Shown in pieces: positions 6,004-12,794 of a stretch of 43,003 nucleotides of DNA. Every line of letters begins with the position of its first letter. Positions within the stretch are counted from its first letter, which is position 1. Under the pieces are notes generated by a model. That model had not been told where the DNA came from. It did no database searches and saw nothing but the letters and a program-made list of their open reading frames with translations. Origin of the DNA: Hymenobacteraceae bacterium (lineage in GTDB: Bacteria > Bacteroidota > Bacteroidia > Cytophagales > Hymenobacteraceae); contig JAKONR010000295.1 in the NCBI GenBank assembly GCA_022701825.1, positions 1-43,003 of the forward strand, read 5' to 3'. Both the position numbers and the translations under genes were made by a program.

Positions 6004-8343
6004 TTACTCGATGCGGTACCGTAGCCCAGCGTAGGTCAGCCGCCCAAAAACCGGCCCCCACACCATGGCCGCGTCGAAGCCGGCGCTGAAGGGCATCGCC
6101 GCGTTCTGAATCGGGTCGGGCTGGCGGTAATTGGTGAGGTTTTCGACGCCCACGTACACCTCCAGGCGCTTGAAGGCGCGGGTGAGTTGGGCATTGAGCA
6201 AGGCGTAGCGCGGGGCATATTCGAGGCCGGCGGTGCCGGTGCCATGCGCGTGGCCCACGTTGCTGCCATCGGCGGGCAGGTGGGCCAGCGGGCGCTCGCC
6301 AAACCACTGCACCGTGAAATCGCCGCGCCACTTATCGAAAGCAGACGCGTAGCCCAGGTTCAAAAAGGCGCGATTTTGGGGCGTGAGCGGCTTGGGCAAC
6401 AACTGGCCGGCGTAGGTGCTTTGCACATCGAGCCACTTATAGGCGGCTTTTACTTGCAGGCCCTTGGCTGGCTCGGCCTGCACCTCGGCCTGCGCGCTGC
6501 GGGCGTAGGAGCGGGCGCCCGGCGTCAGGTTGTCCAGAATGATGTATTGCGGGCTGGTGTACATGTCCGCCACCAACTGGTTTTGGAAGGTAGTGTGGTA
6601 GTAGTCAGCTACAAACGTGGCTTGCCGCCCCAGCAGTTGGAAGTACTGCGTAAACGAGCCGCCCAGGTTCCAGGCCGTTTCGGGGCGCAGGTTGGGCGCG
6701 ATGTAAAACTCGCGGGCGCTGGCCAGCATGGCCGCATTATCGGCAATGGGATTGGGCACGCGCAGGCCCCGGCCGGCCGAGAGGCGCAACGCGGTAGCCG
6801 GGCGCAGGTCGTACTTCAAGTTGAAGCGCGGCGTTACCTGCCAGCCGTAGAGGTTGTGGTAGTCGGTGCGCAGGCCGAGCACGGCCGTCAGGTTGCGCGA
6901 GTTGTTGTAGGTATACTCGGCAAACGCGCCGGGCACGCGCTCGGTGCGGGCGCGATTTTCGCGGGCTGCGATGGTTTCAGGCGTGTCAGTCGAGTAGGTG
7001 CGGCCGGTGCCGAGGTGCTCGCGGTAGTCGTCGTAGAGGAAACTTAGGCCTGCCCGGTACACGTGCATGGTGTTCTGGATAACGCTCTGAAACAGCAGCG
7101 TAGCCTGCCCGGTATTCTGGTGGCCGGTGTACACGCGCGGTCCCGTATCCTGCTTAAAGGAATAGGTCGAGTTAAAATCGTGGCTCGTGCCATTCACCAG
7201 CAAGCCCAGGCTTTGAAACGGCCGCCCCGGCCAGGTGTAGGAGGTGCGCGCCTGTGCCGTGTAGCGCGTGGTGGCCTGCGTGGTGCCGTAGGCCGTGCGG
7301 TAGGCATTGGGGGCATCTTCCCGAAAGCCTAGCTGGCCGCCCTGCCGGGTTTCGCGCAGCGCGCCCACGCCCAGCTCCAGCACCAAGCCTTTGCCCGACA
7401 TATACTTAACTTTATCGTAGCCGTTGAACTGCGTAGCCAGCGGCAGGTCCAAAAAGCCGTCGCTGTTGCGGTCCACGCGGTTGCCGAGGTGGTCGTTGTG
7501 CAGCAGCAGCACGTTGCTCCACTTCTTGCTGAAGCGTTGCGAGGCAATGGCGTTCAGGTCGAATTTGCCCAGGTCGTTGACGTAGGCGTTGAGCAGCAGT
7601 TGGTCGGTTTTGTCGGGCTCTTTCAGTTGCACGTTTACCTGCCCCGAAATGCCCTCGTAGCCGTTCACCACCGAGCCCGTGCCTTTGATGATGTCGATAG
7701 AGCCAATCCACGGCCCGGCCAGATAACCCAGGCGGTAAGGCGCCGATAGCCCGCGCAAAGCTGGCTGGTTGTCAATAGTTAGCAGCGAATAAGCGCCATC
7801 CAAACCTAGTAGCTGAATCTGCTTGGCTCCGCTCACTGCGTCGGCGGTGCTTACCTCCACGGCGGCGTTGGTTTCGAAGCTCTCGGCCAGGTTGCAACAG
7901 GCCGATTTGGTGAGGTCGCGGGCGCTGATGGTCTGCATGTTGCCCACCGCCTTGGCCGAATAAGCGGGCGGGCGGCCAGTCACGGTAACTTCACCCAGCG
8001 CCGAGCCGCCGCGCAGATTCACCCGCAGGTAGGGCGCGGTCGTGTTGGCGGGCACGGCCACGGTATCGGCCGTGTAGCCCACGGCACTCACGATGAGCCG
8101 GCGCGTAGGCTGGGCCGGAAAAGGCAATACGAAGGTGCCGGCCGCATCGGTAGTGGTGGTGGGGCCAGTGGCACCGGCCGGCAGCAGCCAGCGCACCACG
8201 GCGCCGGGCAGCGGCCCAGCCGCGCCGCCCGTTTCGCGGACTTCGCCGCGCGCGGCAGCGCCGCTTTGGGCCTGGGCCAGCAGCGGCAAGCCGCCAAAAG
8301 AAAGCAGTAAGAAATGCGGAAATAGTCCGCTTGTAAGTCGCAT
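6004..8343 (-). CDS. TonB-dependent outer-membrane receptor, probable metal or metal-chelate uptake
   Basis: A 779-residue beta-barrel receptor that would import a ligand across the outer membrane using TonB energy. Order: signal peptide (LLLSFGGLPLLAQAQS); carboxypeptidase-regulatory-like Ig domain about residues 28-110; a TonB-box-like GEVTVTG segment near 117; plug domain about 125-245 with IDIIKGTGSVVNGYEGISG; then a 22-strand barrel ending in an aromatic-poor terminus (GLRYRIE). In the plug, a KSACCNL segment puts a vicinal Cys pair at residues 149-150, unusual for an exported protein unless it binds metal or forms a disulfide. Neighbours are an HMA protein downstream and a CC-motif exported protein upstream, all minus strand. 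The substrate is inferred to be copper or a copper complex. Confidence 0.9.
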   Translation of the reverse strand: MRLTSGLFPHFLLLSFGGLPLLAQAQSGAAARGEVRETGGAAGPLPGAVVRWLLPAGATGPTTTTDAAGTFVLPFPAQPTRRLIVSAVGYTADTVAVPANTTAPYLRVNLRGGSALGEVTVTGRPPAYSAKAVGNMQTISARDLTKSACCNLAESFETNAAVEVSTADAVSGAKQIQLLGLDGAYSLLTIDNQPALRGLSAPYRLGYLAGPWIGSIDIIKGTGSVVNGYEGISGQVNVQLKEPDKTDQLLLNAYVNDLGKFDLNAIASQRFSKKWSNVLLLHNDHLGNRVDRNSDGFLDLPLATQFNGYDKVKYMSGKGLVLELGVGALRETRQGGQLGFREDAPNAYRTAYGTTQATTRYTAQARTSYTWPGRPFQSLGLLVNGTSHDFNSTYSFKQDTGPRVYTGHQNTGQATLLFQSVIQNTMHVYRAGLSFLYDDYREHLGTGRTYSTDTPETIAARENRARTERVPGAFAEYTYNNSRNLTAVLGLRTDYHNLYGWQVTPRFNLKYDLRPATALRLSAGRGLRVPNPIADNAAMLASAREFYIAPNLRPETAWNLGGSFTQYFQLLGRQATFVADYYHTTFQNQLVADMYTSPQYIILDNLTPGARSYARSAQAEVQAEPAKGLQVKAAYKWLDVQSTYAGQLLPKPLTPQNRAFLNLGYASAFDKWRGDFTVQWFGERPLAHLPADGSNVGHAHGTGTAGLEYAPRYALLNAQLTRAFKRLEVYVGVENLTNYRQPDPIQNAAMPFSAGFDAAMVWGPVFGRLTYAGLRYRIE

Positions 8344-8421
8344 ATAACTTGCAATTTAGTGATTTCTAGAAAATAAACGACCTGCCCAGTCCAGCTGGAT
8401 TGGCCTTTTCTCAGAAATCGA

Positions 8422-8886
8422 CTAAACGACGAGCGTGCAAACGAGCGTGAGCAGTACCCGCCCCGCCTTGGGTAGGCCAGGCGGCGACGAATTGGCGGCC
8501 GTGCCCACGGCCACGGTGGCGGCCAGCGGGGCCGAGCCGGGCAGCCCCGCCCACCCGGGCGCGGGCAGCAGCGCCGGGGGCAGTGCGTGCGGCGCCTCGG
8601 GCAGCCACTTGGCCAGGCCATCGGTTGCCTGCTGCACGTTGAGCTTGTGGTGCGCGTGGCTCACGTCGCAGCAGCCGCTGGTGCGGCGCTTGCCACAAGG
8701 GCGGTTTGATTTGCCCGTCTCGGGCTGCGTGCCATCGGGCTGCGCCAAGCCCGGCAAGCTCAGCGTGACCGTGCTACGCCCGCTAATGCGGCAGCGATGG
8801 CGCTCGGCCGTGAGCCCCACCGAGGTGGCAAGCACCAGTAGCGCCAGCAAGGCACTCAGCAAACGGTGGGGGAGGGGACGCGACAT
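8422..8886 (-). CDS. Small exported His/Cys-motif protein, HYC_CC_PP-like
   Basis: The ORF track starts at 9069, but the ATG at 8886 (MSRPLPHRLLSALLALLVLATS) gives a proper signal peptide and excludes the repeat element upstream. The product has 154 residues. Visible features in order: HRC at 30-32; CGKRRTSGCC at 64-73 with a vicinal Cys pair; HAHH at 77-80; and a PP at 103-104. This order of an H-x-C, a CC and a PP resembles the Bacteroidota family I know as HYC_CC_PP, of unknown function and commonly found beside TonB receptors and HMA proteins; the assignment is from memory of the motif pattern. It is the first gene of the metal operon, 78 bases before the receptor, and is preceded by a TATTTTTG box. 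Confidence 0.72.
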   Translation of the reverse strand: MSRPLPHRLLSALLALLVLATSVGLTAERHRCRISGRSTVTLSLPGLAQPDGTQPETGKSNRPCGKRRTSGCCDVSHAHHKLNVQQATDGLAKWLPEAPHALPPALLPAPGWAGLPGSAPLAATVAVGTAANSSPPGLPKAGRVLLTLVCTLVV

Positions 8887-8894
8887 CTTAACGA

Positions 8895-8902
8895 CAAAAA
8901 TA
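8895..8902 (-). promoter_or_regulatory. Probable -7 promoter box of the metal operon (TATTTTTG on the minus strand)
   Basis: On the minus strand TATTTTTG matches TAnnTTTG and lies 8 bases upstream of the ATG at 8886. A -33 TTTG is not evident in the GC-rich sequence before it. If functional, the 5' leader is nearly absent. Confidence 0.45.
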
Positions 8903-8971
8903 CGGCCCGGCAGCCGCTTGTGTGGTGTAGGAAGCGGTTGGGAAGGTGTAAGATTAAGATTAGACCAGAGC

Positions 8972-9057
8972 CGTTTGCCCTTGCGTGCGCAGCGAGGCAA
9001 TCGTATCAAAGCGAGCCGTTCGGGTGCGATTACTTCGCTCGCACGCAAAGACAAACG
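8972..9057. repeat. Palindromic hairpin element of about 86 bp
   Basis: Arms of about 32 bases (CGTTTG...TTGCGTGCG.AGCGA..AATCG) are reverse-complementary with one indel and a few mismatches, separated by about 22 bases. It lies between the SGNH-like gene and the metal operon, both minus strand. It is distinct from the GTCATGC family. It could act as a terminator or RNA-stabilising hairpin after the SGNH-like gene, but has no T run. Confidence 0.7.
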
Positions 9058-9098
9058 ACCTCTAAACAAGCCTTTTGGGCTATGAAAGAGGTCAGGCG

Positions 9099-10082
9099 CT
9101 ACTTCCTTTTACCAGCTTTCGATTTGCCTGCTTTCTTAGCCGCCTGCACCTGCTCGTAGGCCAGCCGCTGGAGCTCTACAGCCACCGGCGGCGCGATGCC
9201 TAGTGCCGTAGCGGCCTGCTCCTGCGCGCCTAGCCGGCGCGGGTCATAGCCCGTAAGCTCACTTAGCAGCACGCAAGCGTTCAGGTACGCGCCGTAGGTG
9301 CTGGGGTGGTAGTGGTCGGGGCCCCAGAGGTCGACCTTGCCGGCCTCAATGCCATCATACGGGTTGGCGTCGGCTACGCCGGTTTGCACGGCGCGCAGCC
9401 AGGCATCGCCGGCCGGGGCCACGCCCGCAAAGTGGCCATTTTGGGCCGCCTCCTGGTAGTAGGCTGCGTGCAGGTCGTGGGTCATCGAGTCGAGTGGCAG
9501 GCCTGAATAGCCTTTGTCGGTGGGGTAGGTGAGGTCGGCCCGCGCCCAGGTTTGGTACAGGTACACCTGGGCGGCAGGGTTAGCCGTGTGCACGGCCTGC
9601 TCAAGCCGGGTAGCGTACTCGTAGAAGCGCGCCGGCTGGCCGCCGTGGCGCGTGGGTACCGGGCCGGTGCTGTAGTCGTGCAGCACCACTTTGTCCCACT
9701 TCGGCTGCTGAATCACGGCCAGCGCGCTGTCGTAATGAAACTTCAGCGTTTGCCCGCTGATGGCTTCGAGGTGCACCTCATAGTGTAAGCCCGCTTCGTC
9801 GGTGAGCTTTTTGAAGATGCCCGGAATGCCGCCCCAGGGGCCCTCCTCGTGCTCGTACTGGCGGCGGCGCTGCCCGGTGCGGTCGGGCTTATAGTTCTCG
9901 TCGGTGACGCGCTCTTTGTTGTAGCTCAGTACCGGCTGAAAGGCGCCGTGAAAGAAGCTGTTGCCGACGAATAGTATCGTTTGGGGCTTGGCCGGGTCGG
10001 TGGATTTCTGCGCCAGCGCGGGCAGGCTGAACAGGGCGCCGGCCAAGGCCAGCAGCCGGGGAAAGGAGTGGGAAAGATTCAT
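9099..10082 (-). CDS. Secreted SGNH/GDSL-like hydrolase
   Basis: A 327-residue protein with a signal peptide (LLALAGALFSLPALAQ). The SGNH fold is indicated by ILFVGNSFF (block I; Ser42 would be the nucleophile in GNS) and DLWGPDHYHPS near residues 251-261 (block V, Asp256 and His259 as the catalytic pair). An intermediate block has EAISGQTLKFH. The substrate is not readable: relatives deacylate esters or polysaccharides. The C-terminus ends in a strongly basic tail (QAAKKAGKSKAGKRK), similar in style to the tails on the FtsL-like and FtsI proteins nearby. It stands alone and diverges from mraZ. A TATACTTG box lies directly upstream of the ATG. Confidence 0.8.
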   Translation of the reverse strand: MNLSHSFPRLLALAGALFSLPALAQKSTDPAKPQTILFVGNSFFHGAFQPVLSYNKERVTDENYKPDRTGQRRRQYEHEEGPWGGIPGIFKKLTDEAGLHYEVHLEAISGQTLKFHYDSALAVIQQPKWDKVVLHDYSTGPVPTRHGGQPARFYEYATRLEQAVHTANPAAQVYLYQTWARADLTYPTDKGYSGLPLDSMTHDLHAAYYQEAAQNGHFAGVAPAGDAWLRAVQTGVADANPYDGIEAGKVDLWGPDHYHPSTYGAYLNACVLLSELTGYDPRRLGAQEQAATALGIAPPVAVELQRLAYEQVQAAKKAGKSKAGKRK

Positions 10083-10087
10083 CGGGC

Positions 10088-10095
10088 AAGTATAA
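10088..10095 (-). promoter_or_regulatory. Probable -7 box for the SGNH-like gene (TATACTTG, minus strand)
   Basis: TATACTTG differs from TAnnTTTG at one position and ends 5 bases before the ATG at 10082, again predicting a very short or absent leader. Confidence 0.35.
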
Positions 10096-10138
10096 GCCGA
10101 ACGAAAAGAAGGTAGGCTGACGCCGCCTGATTTAGGCT

Positions 10139-10297
10139 ATGTGCAACATTGTTTCGCTCAATAAATGCCCGAATTTTTTTTGGCCAGTGCTCAGTTCAGC
10201 CCCGGCAGCCTCGTTAGAATGGCGCTTTTAGGGCAGCAACAATGTTGCATATTAATGGGAAAGTGCTTTTCTAGCTTGTTAGAGCCATTCTGAACTG
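10139..10297. repeat. Two imperfect inverted repeats upstream of the dcw promoter
   Basis: GCAACATTGTT (10143-10153) is a perfect complement of AACAATGTTGC (10238-10248). Interleaved with it, CAGTTCAG (10192-10199) and GAATGGC (10217-10223) pair with GCCATTCTGAACTG (10284-10297). No ORF is seen between 10083 and 10403. The arms could be a decayed small mobile element or binding sites. Confidence 0.5.
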
Positions 10298-10308
10298 GGG
10301 GTAAGAAC

Positions 10309-10333
10309 GTGGGAAGAAGTGGTAGAAAGTGGT
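10309..10333 (+). promoter_or_regulatory. Probable MraZ operator: three GTGG boxes at exact 10-bp spacing
   Basis: GTGGG, GTGGT and GTGGT begin at 10309, 10319 and 10329, one DNA turn apart. MraZ proteins are known to bind short GTGG-type direct repeats with 10-bp period upstream of their own gene. The boxes end 20 bases before the TACTTTTG promoter box, so they overlap the expected -33 region, which suggests control of the whole dcw cluster by MraZ. Confidence 0.8.
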
Positions 10334-10353
10334 GGCCTTTTTAAAAGCAACCG

Positions 10354-10361
10354 TACTTTTG
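10354..10361 (+). promoter_or_regulatory. -7 promoter box of the dcw cluster (TACTTTTG)
   Basis: TACTTTTG is an exact TAnnTTTG match 42 bases upstream of the mraZ ATG. No clear TTTG is found at the -33 position, which is occupied by the GTGG boxes. Confidence 0.65.
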
Positions 10362-10403
10362 TTATTCAGCCCGCGCCCTGACCGGTCGCTTTCTTTCCTT
10401 CCT

Positions 10404-10886
10404 ATGGCTACCTCTCTCACCGGCGAATACGACTGCAAGCTCGACCCCAAGGGGCGGCTTGTGCTGCCGGCGAAGGTGAAGGCCGCCCTGCCCGACGCCT
10501 ACGCCAACCAGCTGGTGCTGGTGCGCGGCCTCGAGCCCTGCCTGGTGCTGTACCCGCGCTCGGCCTGGGACGTTATTCAGGCCAAAGTAATGGCGCTGGA
10601 TGAATTTAACGAGGAATACCGGCAGTTCCAACGCAATTTTATGCGGGGCATGACCGATGTAGAGCTCGATAGTATAGGCAGGTTTTTGCTACCCGGCTCC
10701 ATGCGCCGCTACGCCGGCCTGGAAAAAGACGCCGTGATAGTGGGCATCGGTAACCGCTGCGAAATCTGGGACCCCGCCCGCTACGACGACTACCTGATTA
10801 AAGACGCTGGCGCTTTCTCGAAGCTGGCGCAGAAGTTTCTTTCCGTTTCACCCGACACGCCGGGCGCGCCGGCCCCCGCCGCATGA
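10404..10886 (+). CDS. mraZ: Transcriptional regulator MraZ
   Basis: DNA-binding regulator that opens the dcw cluster and represses its own operon in studied bacteria. The 160 residues contain two SpoVT/AbrB-like halves: the first with EYDCKLDPKGRLVLPAKVK, the second with VELDSIGRFLLPGSMRRYAGL, each with the DxxGRxxLP signature. A closing IWDPARYDDY matches the family. I use the ATG at 10404, since the track's GTG start at 10329 lies inside the operator and adds residues absent from the family. The gene overlaps rsmH by 4 bases (ATGA), implying translational coupling. Confidence 0.97.
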   Translation: MATSLTGEYDCKLDPKGRLVLPAKVKAALPDAYANQLVLVRGLEPCLVLYPRSAWDVIQAKVMALDEFNEEYRQFQRNFMRGMTDVELDSIGRFLLPGSMRRYAGLEKDAVIVGIGNRCEIWDPARYDDYLIKDAGAFSKLAQKFLSVSPDTPGAPAPAA

Positions 10887-11833
10887 GCCAACTCGCCGCC
10901 CGCCCCAACGATACCGCCTACCACCGCCCCGTGCTGCTGGCCGAATGCCTCGACGCGCTCGACCTCCAGCCCGGTGGCCGCTACGTCGATGTGACCTTCG
11001 GCGGCGGCGGCCACTCAGCGCGCATTTTGGAGCAATTAGCTGAGGGGCATTTGTATAGCTTCGACCAGGACGATGCCGCCGAGCGCGAAGCCCAGGCGCT
11101 GGCCCGGCCGCAGTTCACCTTCGTGCGGGCCAATTTCCGGCATCTCACCGCCGAGCTGGCCCAGCGCGACGCGCTGCCCGTGGACGGCCTGCTGGCCGAT
11201 TTGGGCGTTTCATCGCACCAGTTCGACACGGCCGACCGGGGCTTCAGCACCCGCTTCGATGGGCCGCTCGACATGCGCATGAACCCCGAAGACGCCAGCG
11301 CGCCCACCGCCGCCGACGTGCTCAACGACTACGACGAGGCCGCCCTGCATCGCATTTTTGGCATGTACGGCGAGGTTACCAACGCCCGCACGCTGGCGGC
11401 CACCGTGGTGCAGGCCCGGCGGCAGCGCCCGCTACGCACCATTCAGGAGCTCAAGCAGGCCATTCAGCCCGTAGTGGCGCGGGGCAAGGAGAATAAATAC
11501 CTGGCGCAAGTATTTCAGGCCCTGCGTATTGAGGTGAACGATGAGCTAGCCGCCTTGCAGGAAATGCTGGTGCAAACCGCCCAGGTGCTACGGCCCGGCG
11601 GCCGGCTGGTCGTGATGAGCTACCACTCGCTGGAAGACCGGCTGGTGAAGAATTTTTTGAGCCAAGGGAAGTTTTTTGGGCAGGCCGAAAAGGACTTGTA
11701 TGGTCGCACCAGCCTGCCTTTCGAGGCGCTCACGCGCAAGCCCATTGAGGCCTCGGCCGACGAAATCGCCCTTAATAGCCGGGCCCGCAGTGCCAAGCTG
11801 CGCATCGGCGTTCGCACCTCCATTTCCGCGTAA
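10883..11833 (+). CDS. rsmH: 16S rRNA (cytosine(1402)-N4)-methyltransferase RsmH
   Basis: SAM-dependent methyltransferase that modifies C1402 in the ribosomal P site. At 316 residues it has the family length. The N-terminal YHRPVLLAECLDAL, the SAM-binding DVTFGGGGHSARIL, the LADLGVSSHQFD motif and the C-terminal SYHSLEDRLVKNF and NSRARSAKLR motifs are all in place. The ATG overlaps the mraZ stop. It is followed after 4 bases by the ftsL-like gene. Confidence 0.97.
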   Translation: MSQLAARPNDTAYHRPVLLAECLDALDLQPGGRYVDVTFGGGGHSARILEQLAEGHLYSFDQDDAAEREAQALARPQFTFVRANFRHLTAELAQRDALPVDGLLADLGVSSHQFDTADRGFSTRFDGPLDMRMNPEDASAPTAADVLNDYDEAALHRIFGMYGEVTNARTLAATVVQARRQRPLRTIQELKQAIQPVVARGKENKYLAQVFQALRIEVNDELAALQEMLVQTAQVLRPGGRLVVMSYHSLEDRLVKNFLSQGKFFGQAEKDLYGRTSLPFEALTRKPIEASADEIALNSRARSAKLRIGVRTSISA

Positions 11834-11837
11834 GCTT

Positions 11838-12794
11838 ATGGCCACCAATGTTATTCGCCCCGGTGCCGGCCCAGCTCCCCGCGCCAACGTTCCGCGGCCC
11901 GTTGCGCCCCCGCCGCCTCCCGCGCCGGAGGAGGTGCCCGTGGCCGCCGCGCCCGCGCCGGCTCCCGTAGCGCCGCCGCCTGCGCCCGCTGCGGCGCCGA
12001 AGCAGGCCCCCGCGCCGCGCCGCCAGCCCGCGCCCGAACCGTATGACGACGGGCAGCCGCTGTCGTCGCCGGGCTCGACGTGGAGCCTGTTTTCGCTGCT
12101 CGACCGCTTCACGGGGCTCGATAGCTTATTTGAGGAAGGCTTGCCAGTCAAGTACTTGCCTAAGCTGTTGTTTGTGATGTTCCTGACCTTGCTCTACATC
12201 GGCAACACGCACTACGGCAACCGCATGAACCGCAACATTCAGCGCCTCAAGCTGGAGACCGAAGACCTGCGCGCCGATTATACCACGCTGTCATCTGACT
12301 ACATGGAGGCCAGCAAGCAAAGCGAAGTAGCGCGAAAGGTAGCAGCTATCGGGCTGATTGAAAGCTCGTCGCCGCCCTTTCGCATTGTAGTGCCGGCCGG
12401 CCGCCTCGACGAAGCCGAACTCGAAACCATGCCCGTGCTCACCGCCGATACGCTCGCTGCCCGTGCCACCCGCGACTCGCTGGCCGCCCAGCGCGCCGAC
12501 TCTATTCGGGGGCGCATTCGGCAGCAAGCGAATAATGCCAGCAATGCCGACGCTGACGTGCACGAGCCAGGCCCGCCGCCCCCTGGCCTAGAAGAAGATA
12601 TTGTTAATGAGGCTACTACTTCAAACAAGCCGGTAGAGCTGGCCGCGCGGCATTCCCCAACAGTTCCCACAAAAGGCCCAAAAAAGTCCAAGCCGGCACA
12701 AAATAGTCGGGAGTCCAAGCGCACTACGCGAACCAAGTCAGCGTCGGCACCTAAAAATTCTAAAAAGCCTGCGACTCATGAAAGGAAGCGTTAA
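11838..12794 (+). CDS. ftsL: FtsL-like division protein with proline-rich N-terminus and basic tail
   Basis: Assigned by position between rsmH and ftsI and by architecture: one membrane segment (YLPKLLFVMFLTLLYIGNTHY, about 106-125) followed by a periplasmic coiled-coil-like stretch (RNIQRLKLETEDLRADYTTL), the bitopic layout of FtsL, which bridges FtsQ/FtsB to FtsW/FtsI. It is much longer than classical FtsL (318 residues against about 100): residues 10-70 are an Ala/Pro-rich cytoplasmic segment, and residues 270-318 are Lys/Arg-rich (GPKKSKPAQ, ending ATHERKR). I chose the ATG at 11838, 4 bases after the rsmH stop; the track's ORF extends back into rsmH. It overlaps ftsI by 17 bases. Confidence 0.85.
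   Translation: MATNVIRPGAGPAPRANVPRPVAPPPPPAPEEVPVAAAPAPAPVAPPPAPAAAPKQAPAPRRQPAPEPYDDGQPLSSPGSTWSLFSLLDRFTGLDSLFEEGLPVKYLPKLLFVMFLTLLYIGNTHYGNRMNRNIQRLKLETEDLRADYTTLSSDYMEASKQSEVARKVAAIGLIESSSPPFRIVVPAGRLDEAELETMPVLTADTLAARATRDSLAAQRADSIRGRIRQQANNASNADADVHEPGPPPPGLEEDIVNEATTSNKPVELAARHSPTVPTKGPKKSKPAQNSRESKRTTRTKSASAPKNSKKPATHERKR

Noticed and set aside
8435-9085. Plus-strand ORF opposite the HYC_CC_PP-like gene
   Set aside because: It runs through a palindromic repeat and antisense to a gene with a signal peptide and conserved motif order; no domain seen.
10329-10403. N-terminal extension of MraZ in the ORF track
   Set aside because: It begins inside the operator, covers the promoter box, and adds residues not found in MraZ.
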